Shown here piece after piece: positions 1 through 8,005 of a stretch of DNA of 64,000 nucleotides. This stretch comes from Aliiroseovarius halocynthiae (GTDB taxonomy: Bacteria; Pseudomonadota; Alphaproteobacteria; Rhodobacterales; Rhodobacteraceae), in contig NZ_ML660020.1 of the NCBI RefSeq assembly GCF_007004645.1, forward strand, positions 186,001 to 250,000. Direction: 5' to 3'. The notes under the pieces are model-generated. The model saw only the letters and a list, made by a program, of their open reading frames with translations, was not told the DNA's origin and made no database searches. How positions within the stretch are numbered: the stretch's first letter is position 1; each line of letters opens with the position of its first letter. Made by a program: the position numbers and the translations under genes.

Positions 1-330
1 TGGAATGGTTGCGGTCGAGAACGCCTCGTAGATCGGGGCACCAGACAGGCCCAGAAAATGCAGGATGTACAGCAGATGCGCCAAGGCGAAGGCGGACAGG
101 CCGTACAGAAACGGGCCGTCCCCGTCGCGTGACAGGCCGAAATCGCCAAGGGCCGACAGAAACAATCCGGCGACCAAATAGGCGGATCCCCCCCCCAGAT
201 AGGCCGCCAGCGAGAAAGCCAGAAGCGGCAGGGTCTTGATGATCGAGCGCGGCCATGTGGGCGCGCGCGATGTCAGCGGGAAATAGGCCAGCGAGATCAG
301 CAGACCAAGGATAAGGGGCAGTTGGGCCAT
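1..330 (-). CDS. YhhN family protein (lysoplasmalogenase), 3' part cut by window edge
   Basis: A minus-strand reading frame starts at the ATG at 330 and stays open for 110 codons to the left edge, so the C-terminus is missing. The visible protein is a polytopic membrane protein. It carries the YhhN signature: GDFGLS at about residues 64-69, then FLYGLSAFALAHLLYI. YhhN proteins of this family hydrolyse the vinyl ether bond of lysoplasmalogens in membranes. It lies 110 bp behind the formate dehydrogenase beta gene on the same strand and may be transcribed from it. The family call is from motif recognition; the function is inferred from the family. Confidence 0.8.
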   Translation of the reverse strand, partial: MAQLPLILGLLISLAYFPLTSRAPTWPRSIIKTLPLLAFSLAAYLGGGSAYLVAGLFLSALGDFGLSRDGDGPFLYGLSAFALAHLLYILHFLGLSGAPIYEAFSTATIP

Positions 331-440
331 ATCTTTGCGTAGTCCAAGTCAGTTAACGACGCGTTGACCACCGCCAACACGCGCCCAGCCAACCCGCGCA
401 TGACGCGCGGGTCAAGCTTGACGTAACCGCAATTGGAAGA

Positions 441-2126
441 TCAGACTTCGTTCGGGAAGTGCTTCATGGTCAGTCGGATCGGGTTCGGCGCAGCCTGCCC
501 CAAACCACAGATCGACGCATCAACCATGGTCTGGCTTAGCTCTTCCAGCAGATCTTGATCCCACTTATCCGCCTGCATCAGCTTCACAGCTTTCTCGCAA
601 CCGACGCGGCAAGGGGTACACTGACCGCAGCTTTCATCCTCGAAGAAGCGCAACATGTTCAGCGCGGCCTCTTTCGCGCTGTCCTTGTCGGACAGGACCA
701 CAACGGCGGCCGAGCCGATAAAGGTGCCATGCGGCTGCAGCGTGTCGAAATCCAGCGGGATGTCGGCCATCGACGCAGGCAGAAGACCCGAGGAAGGACC
801 GCCCGGTTGATAGGCTTTGAAGCTGTGGCCCTCTGCCATGCCACCACAGGCTTCGATAATATCGGTGATGGTCGAGCCTGCGGGCAAAAGATGTACGCCC
901 GGATTGGCCACGCGGCCGGATACGGAATACGAGCGCAGACCTTTGCGGCCATTCTTCTCGACCGAGGTCAGAATTTCCGGCCCTTCGCGCATGATGCGCG
1001 CAACCCACAGCAAGGTTTCGACGTTGTGCACCAAGGTCGGGCGATTGAAGATACCGACCTGCGCCACAAAGGGCGGGCGGTGGCGTGGTTCGCCACGCTT
1101 GCCTTCAATCGATTCGATCATCGCGCTTTCTTCGCCGCAGATATAGGCACCCGCGCCCCGGCGCAGATCGATATAGCCGGGTTCCACGATGCCAGCGCCT
1201 TCCAGCGCCGCAATCTCGCAACGCAGAATTTCCAGCACAGCAGGGTATTCGTCGCGCATATAGATAAAGCAGGTCTCAGCCTCGACCGCCCAAGCGGCGA
1301 TCAGCATGCCTTCCAGCATCAAGTGCGGGGTACGCTCTAGATAGTAGCGGTCTTTGAAGGTGCCGGGCTCGCCTTCGTCGCCGTTCACGGCCAAATAGCG
1401 CGGACCTTCATTGGCGCGCACAAAACCCCATTTGGTGCCCGACGGGAAACCCGCACCACCAAGGCCACGCAGACCAGCACTCAGAACGGTTTCCTGCACG
1501 TCCTTCCAGTCACCACCATCGCGCAGCTCGGCCAGTTTGGCGTAGCCGCCTTCAGCTTGATAGGCTGCCAGATCCTGATAGTCGGGGATATGGGCGTGAG
1601 TGTCATCCGATTGGATCGCAGCTACGGTTTTGTCAAACGTGGCGTGATCAATGTGGTTGTGGCCCAGTTCCAGAACCGGCGCAGTATCGCAACGGCCCAT
1701 GCAGGGCGCACGCACGACGCGTACCTCTGAGGCATCCAATCCGTCTTCAAGTGCCTTTTGCAACGCCTCGGCACCGGCAAGCTCGCATGACAGGGAATCA
1801 CAGACCCGGATGATCAGCGCGGGCGGTGGGGTTTCGCCTTCTTTCACCACATCGAAATGGGCATAGAAGCTGGCGACTTCGTAAATCTCGGCCTGCCCAG
1901 TACCCATTTCCTGCGCCAGTGCGCGGATATGATCGGCCGACAGGTGGCCGTATTCATCCTGAATCAGGTGCAGGAACTCGATCAGCAGGTCCCGCCGACG
2001 CGGTCGGTCACCCAACAGCGCCTGCACACGCTCCAGCGCATCCATATTCAGCTGACGGCCCTTGGGCGTCCGGCGCCCTTTGCCTTTGCCCGATTTCCAG
2101 ATGCCTTTTTTCTCGTCCAGCGCCAT
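441..2126 (-). CDS. fdsB: NAD-dependent formate dehydrogenase beta subunit (NuoE-NuoF fusion)
   Basis: This 561-residue cytoplasmic iron-sulfur flavoprotein should pass electrons from the formate-oxidising Mo/W subunit to NAD+. Residues 1-25 are basic. Residues about 30-175 form a NuoE-like thioredoxin-fold [2Fe-2S] domain with Cys109, Cys114, Cys142 and Cys146. From about 205 follows a NuoF-like module with the FMN glycine-rich stretch GLGGAGFPSG (221-230) and the 4Fe-4S motif CGQCTPC (500-506) plus Cys540. The start at 2126 is chosen over the longer frame because AAGGGGAA sits just upstream and the family N-terminus begins near there. The fused architecture matches FdsB/Fdh1B rather than complex I. 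No alpha subunit is visible; it may lie beyond the left edge. Confidence 0.88.
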   Translation of the reverse strand: MALDEKKGIWKSGKGKGRRTPKGRQLNMDALERVQALLGDRPRRRDLLIEFLHLIQDEYGHLSADHIRALAQEMGTGQAEIYEVASFYAHFDVVKEGETPPPALIIRVCDSLSCELAGAEALQKALEDGLDASEVRVVRAPCMGRCDTAPVLELGHNHIDHATFDKTVAAIQSDDTHAHIPDYQDLAAYQAEGGYAKLAELRDGGDWKDVQETVLSAGLRGLGGAGFPSGTKWGFVRANEGPRYLAVNGDEGEPGTFKDRYYLERTPHLMLEGMLIAAWAVEAETCFIYMRDEYPAVLEILRCEIAALEGAGIVEPGYIDLRRGAGAYICGEESAMIESIEGKRGEPRHRPPFVAQVGIFNRPTLVHNVETLLWVARIMREGPEILTSVEKNGRKGLRSYSVSGRVANPGVHLLPAGSTITDIIEACGGMAEGHSFKAYQPGGPSSGLLPASMADIPLDFDTLQPHGTFIGSAAVVVLSDKDSAKEAALNMLRFFEDESCGQCTPCRVGCEKAVKLMQADKWDQDLLEELSQTMVDASICGLGQAAPNPIRLTMKHFPNEV

Positions 2127-2270
2127 GATGTTCCCCTTGAAGCACAAGAATATCATACCGTCCGCCTCAAAAGACGCGCCATTCAAAAACGACACACCCA
2201 CGACGGATTGCGCAGAACATGATTTTCAAGTTTACATGCAGTACCAAACATTAACCGTCCGAGGTGACAA

Positions 2271-3437
2271 GTGTCTCATCCACTTAGGCTTTTCGCCATC
2301 GCAACAGGAATTCCTGCAGCTCTAATCATCGCCGCCAGCTTTCTTGGCGGCTTTTTCTGTCTAATTTTAATACTTTACATGACAGTCATAGCCGCTGTTG
2401 CAGATCTGGCTCTACGTCGCACCGCCCCAGCGCTGACTGAAAGCAGCGTTGCCAAGGACGCCGATCGGCTGTCCCTCATCATTGCCGCGTCGCACACGAT
2501 CACGCTTGTCCTTGTAATTGTCGCATTTTCCGGCGTCACAGGCCTGTCGGGGTGGGAACGTCTGGGCCTGTTCCTAGGGGCCGGGATGTACTTCGGGAAG
2601 GTCTCAAATGCCAATGCGCATCTGTTAATCCACCATACCGACAGGCGAATGCGTTGGCTGGGAATCGGAATTTTCACCTCGTTTCTCGCTGGGCACCTCA
2701 ATTCGTCACACCTGAAAGTACATCATCATTTTGTTGCAACTAAGGATGACCCCAACACCGGACAGATCGACGAAAACTTCTATCACTTCCTCCAACGCGC
2801 GTGGGTTGGCGCATTTATTGCTGGATATGAGGTCGAAACACACGAGCTGGAGCGCGCCGGGCGTAGCACACTACGGAACCCGTATATCGTTTACGCAGCA
2901 GGCGGGCTGACTATGGTAATTCTGTCGATGATCCTAGGCGGCTTCTTTGGTTTCGTAGGGTATCTGTTCCTATGTGCCTATGTACAATTTCAGCAGTTAC
3001 AAATTGACTTTGTCCAGCATTACGGCCTGCAGCGCGCCGAGCTGGCGGATGGCACACTCGAGCCAGTTAGCCAACAACACAGCTGGAACTCGTGCCACTG
3101 GTTTACGTCCCATATGATGCTGAATGCACCTCGCGCCTCTGCCCACTATGCCCAACCGACACTTCGGCACCCGGCGCTGCAACCGCCTGAGGCGTCGTCG
3201 GTTCCGATGCTCCCATATTCACTGCCATTCATGACTTTCCTAGCTCTTTTCCCGCCAACATGGGACCGCATCATGGATCGGGCTTTGCTTAAATGGATTG
3301 AAATGAAGCCACAAACACCGTCACCGGAAACCACGAATAACCTGGTGACACCAGCACCAGTTAGGGACGCCGCAACGCCTGAAATAGAAATGTCTGATAT
3401 AGACAAGACGATATCGGACATGATGATGCGCCAGTAA
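2271..3437 (+). CDS. Divergent AlkB-type membrane di-iron hydroxylase/desaturase-like protein
   Basis: This 388-residue membrane protein resembles alkane 1-monooxygenase (AlkB) across its length. Visible matches are HLLIH (117-121), SSHLKVHHH (145-153) followed by VATKDDP, DFVQHYGL (247-253) and QHSWNSCH (269-276). AlkB proteins use membrane-embedded di-iron centres held by His boxes to hydroxylate alkyl chains. The last AlkB box, normally RHSDHH, reads RASAHY at 288-293, so two expected iron ligands are absent. The start is GTG at 2271 with GAGG seven bases upstream. A roughly 50-residue polar tail follows the catalytic region. Codon use looks more AT-rich than in neighbours (many CTA, GTA, TTA), suggesting transfer. 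Substrate and activity are unknown. Confidence 0.72.
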   Translation: MSHPLRLFAIATGIPAALIIAASFLGGFFCLILILYMTVIAAVADLALRRTAPALTESSVAKDADRLSLIIAASHTITLVLVIVAFSGVTGLSGWERLGLFLGAGMYFGKVSNANAHLLIHHTDRRMRWLGIGIFTSFLAGHLNSSHLKVHHHFVATKDDPNTGQIDENFYHFLQRAWVGAFIAGYEVETHELERAGRSTLRNPYIVYAAGGLTMVILSMILGGFFGFVGYLFLCAYVQFQQLQIDFVQHYGLQRAELADGTLEPVSQQHSWNSCHWFTSHMMLNAPRASAHYAQPTLRHPALQPPEASSVPMLPYSLPFMTFLALFPPTWDRIMDRALLKWIEMKPQTPSPETTNNLVTPAPVRDAATPEIEMSDIDKTISDMMMRQ

Positions 3438-3445
3438 TTACCCGC

Positions 3446-3477
3446 CAAGGGGGAGCCTTGAATAGCATTCCCCCTTG
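3446..3477 (+). terminator. Hairpin behind the AlkB-like gene, possible terminator
   Basis: CAAGGGGGA (3446-3454) is the exact reverse complement of TCCCCCTTG (3469-3477), with a 14-base loop, nine bases after the stop codon. No long T-run follows, so termination is only probable. Confidence 0.4.
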
Positions 3478-3609
3478 TTAATCAGCAATCCGGGCTTATT
3501 CTTCCAACTGACATAAAAGATGGAACATTGTGTTCTAATAGGCTGCTAGGCAAGTCAAAGGCACAGCGCTTTGGACACCACAGACAGCGAATTTTCAGGG
3601 GGCCTGAAC

Positions 3610-3693
3610 GTGTCAGAAAACGGATTGCAGAAAACTGCGTTCTTCATGCTGGTTGCGCTGATCCTCTATGTGTCGATCATGGGGGGCGCGTAA
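3610..3693 (+). CDS. 27-residue single-pass membrane peptide, first gene of the XpaC/TelA operon
   Basis: A short frame starts at GTG 3610, preceded by AGGGGG at good spacing, and ends with TAA at 3691-3693 that overlaps the xpaC start as TAATG. The product has a short polar N-terminus (MSENGLQKT) followed by one hydrophobic helix and a GGA end. The ribosome-binding site and the one-base overlap with the next gene make it more than a chance frame. I do not recognise a named family. It may be a small accessory subunit or a translational coupler for xpaC. Confidence 0.5.
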   Translation: MSENGLQKTAFFMLVALILYVSIMGGA

Positions 3694-4577
3694 TGGCACA
3701 GCGATTTGGGGGCGAATTCAGCCCCGGCGGACAGCCAAAGAAAGCCCCACCCGCGCGTGGCCCCTTTGATGGGCAAGAACCCGCGCGCAGCGCTGGGCGG
3801 GTGAACTTCCTGTTTCTGGCGCCCCTGCCCCTTGCCATCCGTGCGTTTTTTCAGCCACCGGCTGAAATGGCTCTGACGCTTGTTGCGTTCGGCCTTTTGA
3901 TCGCTTCGGCTTGGTTGACCCGCGACGGAGTCATTGCGCATCAAGCCTATGACGCGCGTAAGATCGCCCGCCGCCCGGCCATTCCCCGCAAGCTTTTCGG
4001 GGCTGCCCTGATGGGGGCGGGTTTGGCTCTGGTCGGGTTTGCCGGGGGCTCGGTTCTGAATGCCGTGATCTTTGGCGCGCTTGGCACCGGTCTGCACCTG
4101 GCTGCCTTTGGTCCCGACCCCATGCGCAACAAGGGTGCCGAGGGCGTTGACGAGTTTCAGACAGACCGTGTCGCCCGCGCCGTGGGCGAAGCAGAAAAGC
4201 ACTTGGACGCTATGCGTGACGCCGTGTCCCGCATTCGCGATCGCCGGGTCGAGGCGCGGCTGAACCAGTTCATCGCCACCGCCCGCGACATGTTCCGCAC
4301 CGTGGAAGACGACCCGCGTGACCTGACATCGGCCCGCAAGTATTTGGGTGTCTATCTGCTGGGTGCACGTGATGCGACGACCAAGTTCGTCGATATCCAC
4401 CTGCGCGACCCGCATGGCGGCGCTCTGACAGACTATGAAACCCTACTGGATGATCTCGAGGCGAATTTCGCCGCGAAAACCAAGCAATTCCTGAACGACG
4501 ACCGCAGCGACCTTGATGTCGAAATCGAGGTGCTACGCGAAAGACTGGCACGCGAAGGCGTGCGCACCGAAGAATAA
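3693..4577 (+). CDS. xpaC: XpaC-like protein (5-bromo-4-chloroindolyl phosphate hydrolysis family)
   Basis: The 294-residue product has a Pro-rich N-terminus, two pairs of hydrophobic segments (about residues 30-75 and 95-130), and a helical cytoplasmic domain of about 150 residues. That domain contains YLGVYLLGARDATTKFVDI and ends in a charged coiled region. This layout is that of the XpaC family (halogen-hydrolysis domain), whose biochemical role is not known. The start is ATG 3693, directly behind GGGGGG and overlapping the stop of the 27-codon gene. It lies 17 bp ahead of telA; the same xpaC-telA pairing is known in Bacillus (xpaC-yaaN), which supports the call. The family is well supported; the function is open. 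Confidence 0.8.
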   Translation: MAQRFGGEFSPGGQPKKAPPARGPFDGQEPARSAGRVNFLFLAPLPLAIRAFFQPPAEMALTLVAFGLLIASAWLTRDGVIAHQAYDARKIARRPAIPRKLFGAALMGAGLALVGFAGGSVLNAVIFGALGTGLHLAAFGPDPMRNKGAEGVDEFQTDRVARAVGEAEKHLDAMRDAVSRIRDRRVEARLNQFIATARDMFRTVEDDPRDLTSARKYLGVYLLGARDATTKFVDIHLRDPHGGALTDYETLLDDLEANFAAKTKQFLNDDRSDLDVEIEVLRERLAREGVRTEE

Positions 4578-4594
4578 GTGACGAGGACAATTTC

Positions 4595-5788
4595 ATGACC
4601 CAAACCACCCGCGAAAAAGCACAGGCCGTGCTGGCCGAAATCGAAGAAGCCACTGCCGTGGTCTTGCCCGAACCGTCGACTGCCCTGGTTCCGCTGACTG
4701 AAGCAGACAAGCCCACCAGCGCTGAAATTCAAAAGCGCATGGACGAGATTGACATGGCCAACAGCCAGTCGATCATCGAATTCGGCTCGGCCGCGCAGTC
4801 CGAGTTGCAGGTCATCAGCCAAGACATGCTGCAAGGTGTGCGCAACAAGGATGCGGGCCCGGCGGGCGACAGCCTGCGCAACATCGTCACCACCATCCGT
4901 GGGTTCTCGATCAGCGAGTTGGACATGCGCCGCAAGCGCAGCTGGTGGGAGAAACTACTGGGTCGCATGGCGCCAGCAGCCAAGTTCATGGCACGCTATG
5001 AAACTGTGCAGGGTCAGATTGACAAGATCACCGACAACCTGCTGAACCACGAGCATGTCCTGCTGAAAGACATCAAGTCCTTGGACAAACTCTACGAAAA
5101 AACACTCGATTTCTACGATGAGCTGGCGCTGTATATCGCGGCGGGCGAAGCCAAACTGGCCGAGCTGGACGACACCATCATCCCTGCCAAAGTGGCAGAG
5201 GTTGAAGCCGCCCCTGAAGATCAGGGCGTTGTCAAAGCGCAAGAACTGCGCGACCTGCGTGCCGCGCGTGACGATTTGGAACGCCGCGTACACGACTTGA
5301 AACTGACCCGTCAGGTAACAATGCAGTCGCTGCCCTCGATCCGTTTGGTACAGGAAAACGACAAGTCCCTGGTAACCAAGATCAACTCGACACTGGTGAA
5401 CACCGTACCGCTGTGGGAAACTCAGCTGGCGCAAGCCGTCACCATCCAGCGTTCGGCCGAGGCCGCGGCTGCGGTGAAAGACGCAACCGACCTGACCAAC
5501 GAACTGTTGACCGCCAACGCCGAAAACCTGCAAGAGGCCAACCGCATGGTCCGTCAGGAAATGGAGCGCGGCGTCTTCGACATCGAAGCCGTCAAGTCGG
5601 CCAACGCCACCCTGATCGCCACGATCGAGGAAAGCCTTGCCATCGCGGACGAAGGAAAGGCCAAACGTGCCGAAGCCGAAGAAGAGCTGGTGAAGATGGA
5701 GGCCGAGCTGAAAAACACGCTGGCCGCCGCCAGCGCACGCGGCACCGCATCTGGCCACAATCTGGCCGAAAGCGTGTCGGGCAGCTAA
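4595..5788 (+). CDS. telA: TelA-like toxic anion resistance protein
   Basis: This 397-residue soluble, mostly helical and highly charged protein matches the TelA (YaaN/KlaA) family across its length. Recognisable stretches include LGRMAPAAKFMARYE in the first third and QTQ-like heptads such as SLPSIRLVQENDKSLVTKI in the middle, followed by a long coiled C-terminal half. TelA proteins are linked to tellurite resistance and cell-envelope stress; the mechanism is unsettled. It is second of the core genes in an operon with XpaC upstream and a DUF2927 lipoprotein 25 bp downstream. No substrate specificity can be read from the sequence. Confidence 0.88.
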   Translation: MTQTTREKAQAVLAEIEEATAVVLPEPSTALVPLTEADKPTSAEIQKRMDEIDMANSQSIIEFGSAAQSELQVISQDMLQGVRNKDAGPAGDSLRNIVTTIRGFSISELDMRRKRSWWEKLLGRMAPAAKFMARYETVQGQIDKITDNLLNHEHVLLKDIKSLDKLYEKTLDFYDELALYIAAGEAKLAELDDTIIPAKVAEVEAAPEDQGVVKAQELRDLRAARDDLERRVHDLKLTRQVTMQSLPSIRLVQENDKSLVTKINSTLVNTVPLWETQLAQAVTIQRSAEAAAAVKDATDLTNELLTANAENLQEANRMVRQEMERGVFDIEAVKSANATLIATIEESLAIADEGKAKRAEAEEELVKMEAELKNTLAAASARGTASGHNLAESVSGS

Positions 5789-5813
5789 GGCCGGCACACC
5801 CCAGAAAGGCAAC

Positions 5814-6791
5814 GTGGTGAGCAGATCCGCATTCCAGAACCTTGTAAGGGCCGTCGTTGCATCGACGGCCCTGACTGCTGTGGCGGCCTGCACTCTGCAA
5901 CAGACTCCGCCTACGCCTGCGCCTCCTCCTGCGCCTGAAAAACCCATTCCGCAATTGGTGATCGACACTCCAAAAGACAGCAGCGCCTATCTGCGAAACT
6001 ATTACGCAAGAATTCAGGCCACCCGTCTGGTTCATGATCAATTGCGCGGCGATGGGGGGGGACCGGATACGCCCTTCACAGAAGCGATGTTGGCGCGCAA
6101 CTTTGAACGCATTGCCTTCAACAGCGAATACAGCAAAGTCGAAGAGCGCCGGATCACCAAGGAACATCCGGTGAAACTGACCCGCTGGTCCAAGCCGGTA
6201 CGCTTCGCACTTAGCTTCGGGGACGGCGTATCCGAAGAACAACGAGGCGTCGACCGACAGGTTTTTACGCCCTATATCGCTCGTTTATCGCGATTGACGA
6301 ACCACCCCATCAGTGCGGTGTCCGAAACCGTTCCGCTGGGGGTGAATTTCACTGTCTTCATCCTGACCGAGGATGACCGCCGCGCCATCGCACCCGCGTT
6401 GCGCCGCACAATGCCAGATATCAGCGACGCGGACCTGCATGACGTCATTAACATGCGCCGCGACACTCAATGCGCCGTGTTTGCACGCGATCGCGGCAAC
6501 GACAACCGCATTGACCGCGCCGTGGCCGTGATCCGGGCCGAGCTGCCAACCCTGATGCGCGCGGCTTGCCTGCACGAAGAGTTGGCGCAAGGACTGGGCC
6601 TGCCCAATGACAGCCCGTCCGCCCGCCCCTCGATCTTCAACGATTCCGACGAATTCGGGCTTTTGACAAACCATGACGAGCTCTTGCTTCAGATGCTCTA
6701 TGACCCGCGCCTTCAGCCCGGGATGGGCGCAGACGAAGCCCGCCCGATCTTTACCAAAATTGCAGCCGAACTTATGAGCGGCTCTGTGTGA
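5814..6791 (+). CDS. DUF2927 family lipoprotein
   Basis: The 325-residue protein has a lipoprotein signal peptide with the lipobox TAVAAC (Cys26), then a Pro-rich linker and a DUF2927 domain from about residue 50. The signature part reads HEELAQGLGLPND followed by SIFND and LLTNHDELLLQMLYDPRL near the C-terminus. The first of these looks like a metzincin HExxHxxGLxxD site in which the second His is Gln. Translation starts at GTG 5814 or 5817 behind AGAAAGG. It is expected in the periplasm, tethered to a membrane. Its position between TelA and the SPFH gene suggests a role in the same envelope-stress pathway. No enzymatic activity has been established for this family to my knowledge. Confidence 0.8.
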   Translation: MVSRSAFQNLVRAVVASTALTAVAACTLQQTPPTPAPPPAPEKPIPQLVIDTPKDSSAYLRNYYARIQATRLVHDQLRGDGGGPDTPFTEAMLARNFERIAFNSEYSKVEERRITKEHPVKLTRWSKPVRFALSFGDGVSEEQRGVDRQVFTPYIARLSRLTNHPISAVSETVPLGVNFTVFILTEDDRRAIAPALRRTMPDISDADLHDVINMRRDTQCAVFARDRGNDNRIDRAVAVIRAELPTLMRAACLHEELAQGLGLPNDSPSARPSIFNDSDEFGLLTNHDELLLQMLYDPRLQPGMGADEARPIFTKIAAELMSGSV

Positions 6792-6820
6792 CCCCATTTG
6801 CCCCCTAGGAGGATTTGACC

Positions 6821-7930
6821 ATGGGTATTCTTGATTTTCTGACCGGTGAATTCATCGACGTCATTCATTGGGTGGATGACAGCCGTGACACGATGGTCTG
6901 GCGGTTCGAACGCGAAGACCACGAGATCAAATATGGCGCGAAGCTGACTGTGCGCGAAGGTCAGGCGGCTGTGTTCGTGCATGAAGGTCAGCTGGCGGAC
7001 GTCTTCACGCCGGGCCTGTACATGTTGGAAACCAACAACATGCCGATCCTGACGACGATCAATCACTGGGACCACGGCTTCAAATCGCCCTTCAAATCCG
7101 AGATCTATTACGTCAACACGACCCGCTTCAATGATCTGAAATGGGGCACCAAAAACCCGATCATGCTGCGCGATCCCGAATTCGGCCCGACCCGTATCCG
7201 CGCATTTGGTTCGTATTCGGTGCGCGTCTCTGATCCGGCACGTTTCTTGGTTGAAATCGTCGGCACCGATGGCGAATTCACGATGGACGAGATCAGCTTC
7301 CAGATCCGCAACATCATCGTGCAGGCGTTCAGCCGCGTGATCGCAGGCGCTGGCATTCCCGTTCTGGACATGGCCGCCAATACCGCCGATCTGGGCAAGA
7401 TTGTCGCAGCCGAGATCACGGGCATTGTCGCTGAATACGGCTTGTCGATCCCCGAGTTTTATATCGAGAACATCTCGTTGCCGCCGGCTGTGGAAGAGGT
7501 CTTGGACAAACGCACCTCGATGGGCATCGCAGGCAATCTGGACAACTACATGAAGTTCAACGCAGCCGAAGCGATGGGTGCCGAGAACTCGGCCATGGCG
7601 TCGTCGATGGGTGCTGGCATGGGGGCAGCCATGGGTATGGGGATGGCAGGTCAGATGCAGTCTGGCCCGTGGGGCGCTGCCCTTGCCGCCCCGCGCGCAC
7701 AAACGCCACCGCCTCCCCCACCCGTTGAACATGTCTGGCATGTCGCCGAAAACGGCGAAACCAAAGGACCATTCTCAAAGGCCGCGATTGGCCGCATGGC
7801 CGCTGCAGGCAGCCTGACCCGCGACAGCCACGTTTGGACACCGGGCCAAGACGGCTGGATGCGGGCCGAGGATGTGGCCGAGCTGGCGCAGCTCTTCACC
7901 ATTCTGCCCCCGCCCCCGCCGGGTGCGTGA
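6821..7930 (+). CDS. SPFH-domain protein with C-terminal GYF_2 domain (YdjI-like)
   Basis: This 369-residue protein belongs to the SPFH group often annotated as 'virion core protein', related to Bacillus YdjI. Residues about 1-230 hold the SPFH-like domain. A Gly/Ala/Met-rich stretch of MGAGMG type follows (about 250-280), then a Pro linker and a GYF_2 domain at about 305-365 (GPFSKAAIGRM, VWTPGQDGWM). GYF_2 domains bind partner proteins or proline-rich segments. The ATG at 6821 follows a near-perfect AGGAGGA and is preferred over a TTG two codons earlier. It sits directly ahead of the zinc-ribbon membrane gene, the same partner type as in the Bacillus pspA-ydjGHI operon. A scaffold role at stressed membranes is inferred. 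Confidence 0.82.
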   Translation: MGILDFLTGEFIDVIHWVDDSRDTMVWRFEREDHEIKYGAKLTVREGQAAVFVHEGQLADVFTPGLYMLETNNMPILTTINHWDHGFKSPFKSEIYYVNTTRFNDLKWGTKNPIMLRDPEFGPTRIRAFGSYSVRVSDPARFLVEIVGTDGEFTMDEISFQIRNIIVQAFSRVIAGAGIPVLDMAANTADLGKIVAAEITGIVAEYGLSIPEFYIENISLPPAVEEVLDKRTSMGIAGNLDNYMKFNAAEAMGAENSAMASSMGAGMGAAMGMGMAGQMQSGPWGAALAAPRAQTPPPPPPVEHVWHVAENGETKGPFSKAAIGRMAAAGSLTRDSHVWTPGQDGWMRAEDVAELAQLFTILPPPPPGA

Positions 7931-8005
7931 TCTGGTTCAAGAACGAAAAGGGGCGGCCTGTCGGGTCGCCCTGCCCTACGCATATCTCTGACAAGGTTTC
8001 CCCGG

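Noticed and set aside
392-412. Hairpin ACCCGCG/CGCGGGT between fdsB and yhhN as a terminator
   Set aside because: The stem is short and no T-run follows on the minus strand.
6821-7930. Phage virion protein (prophage remnant) because of the 'virion core protein' label used for such proteins
   Set aside because: The domain is SPFH with GYF_2, the neighbours are chromosomal stress genes, and no other phage genes are near.
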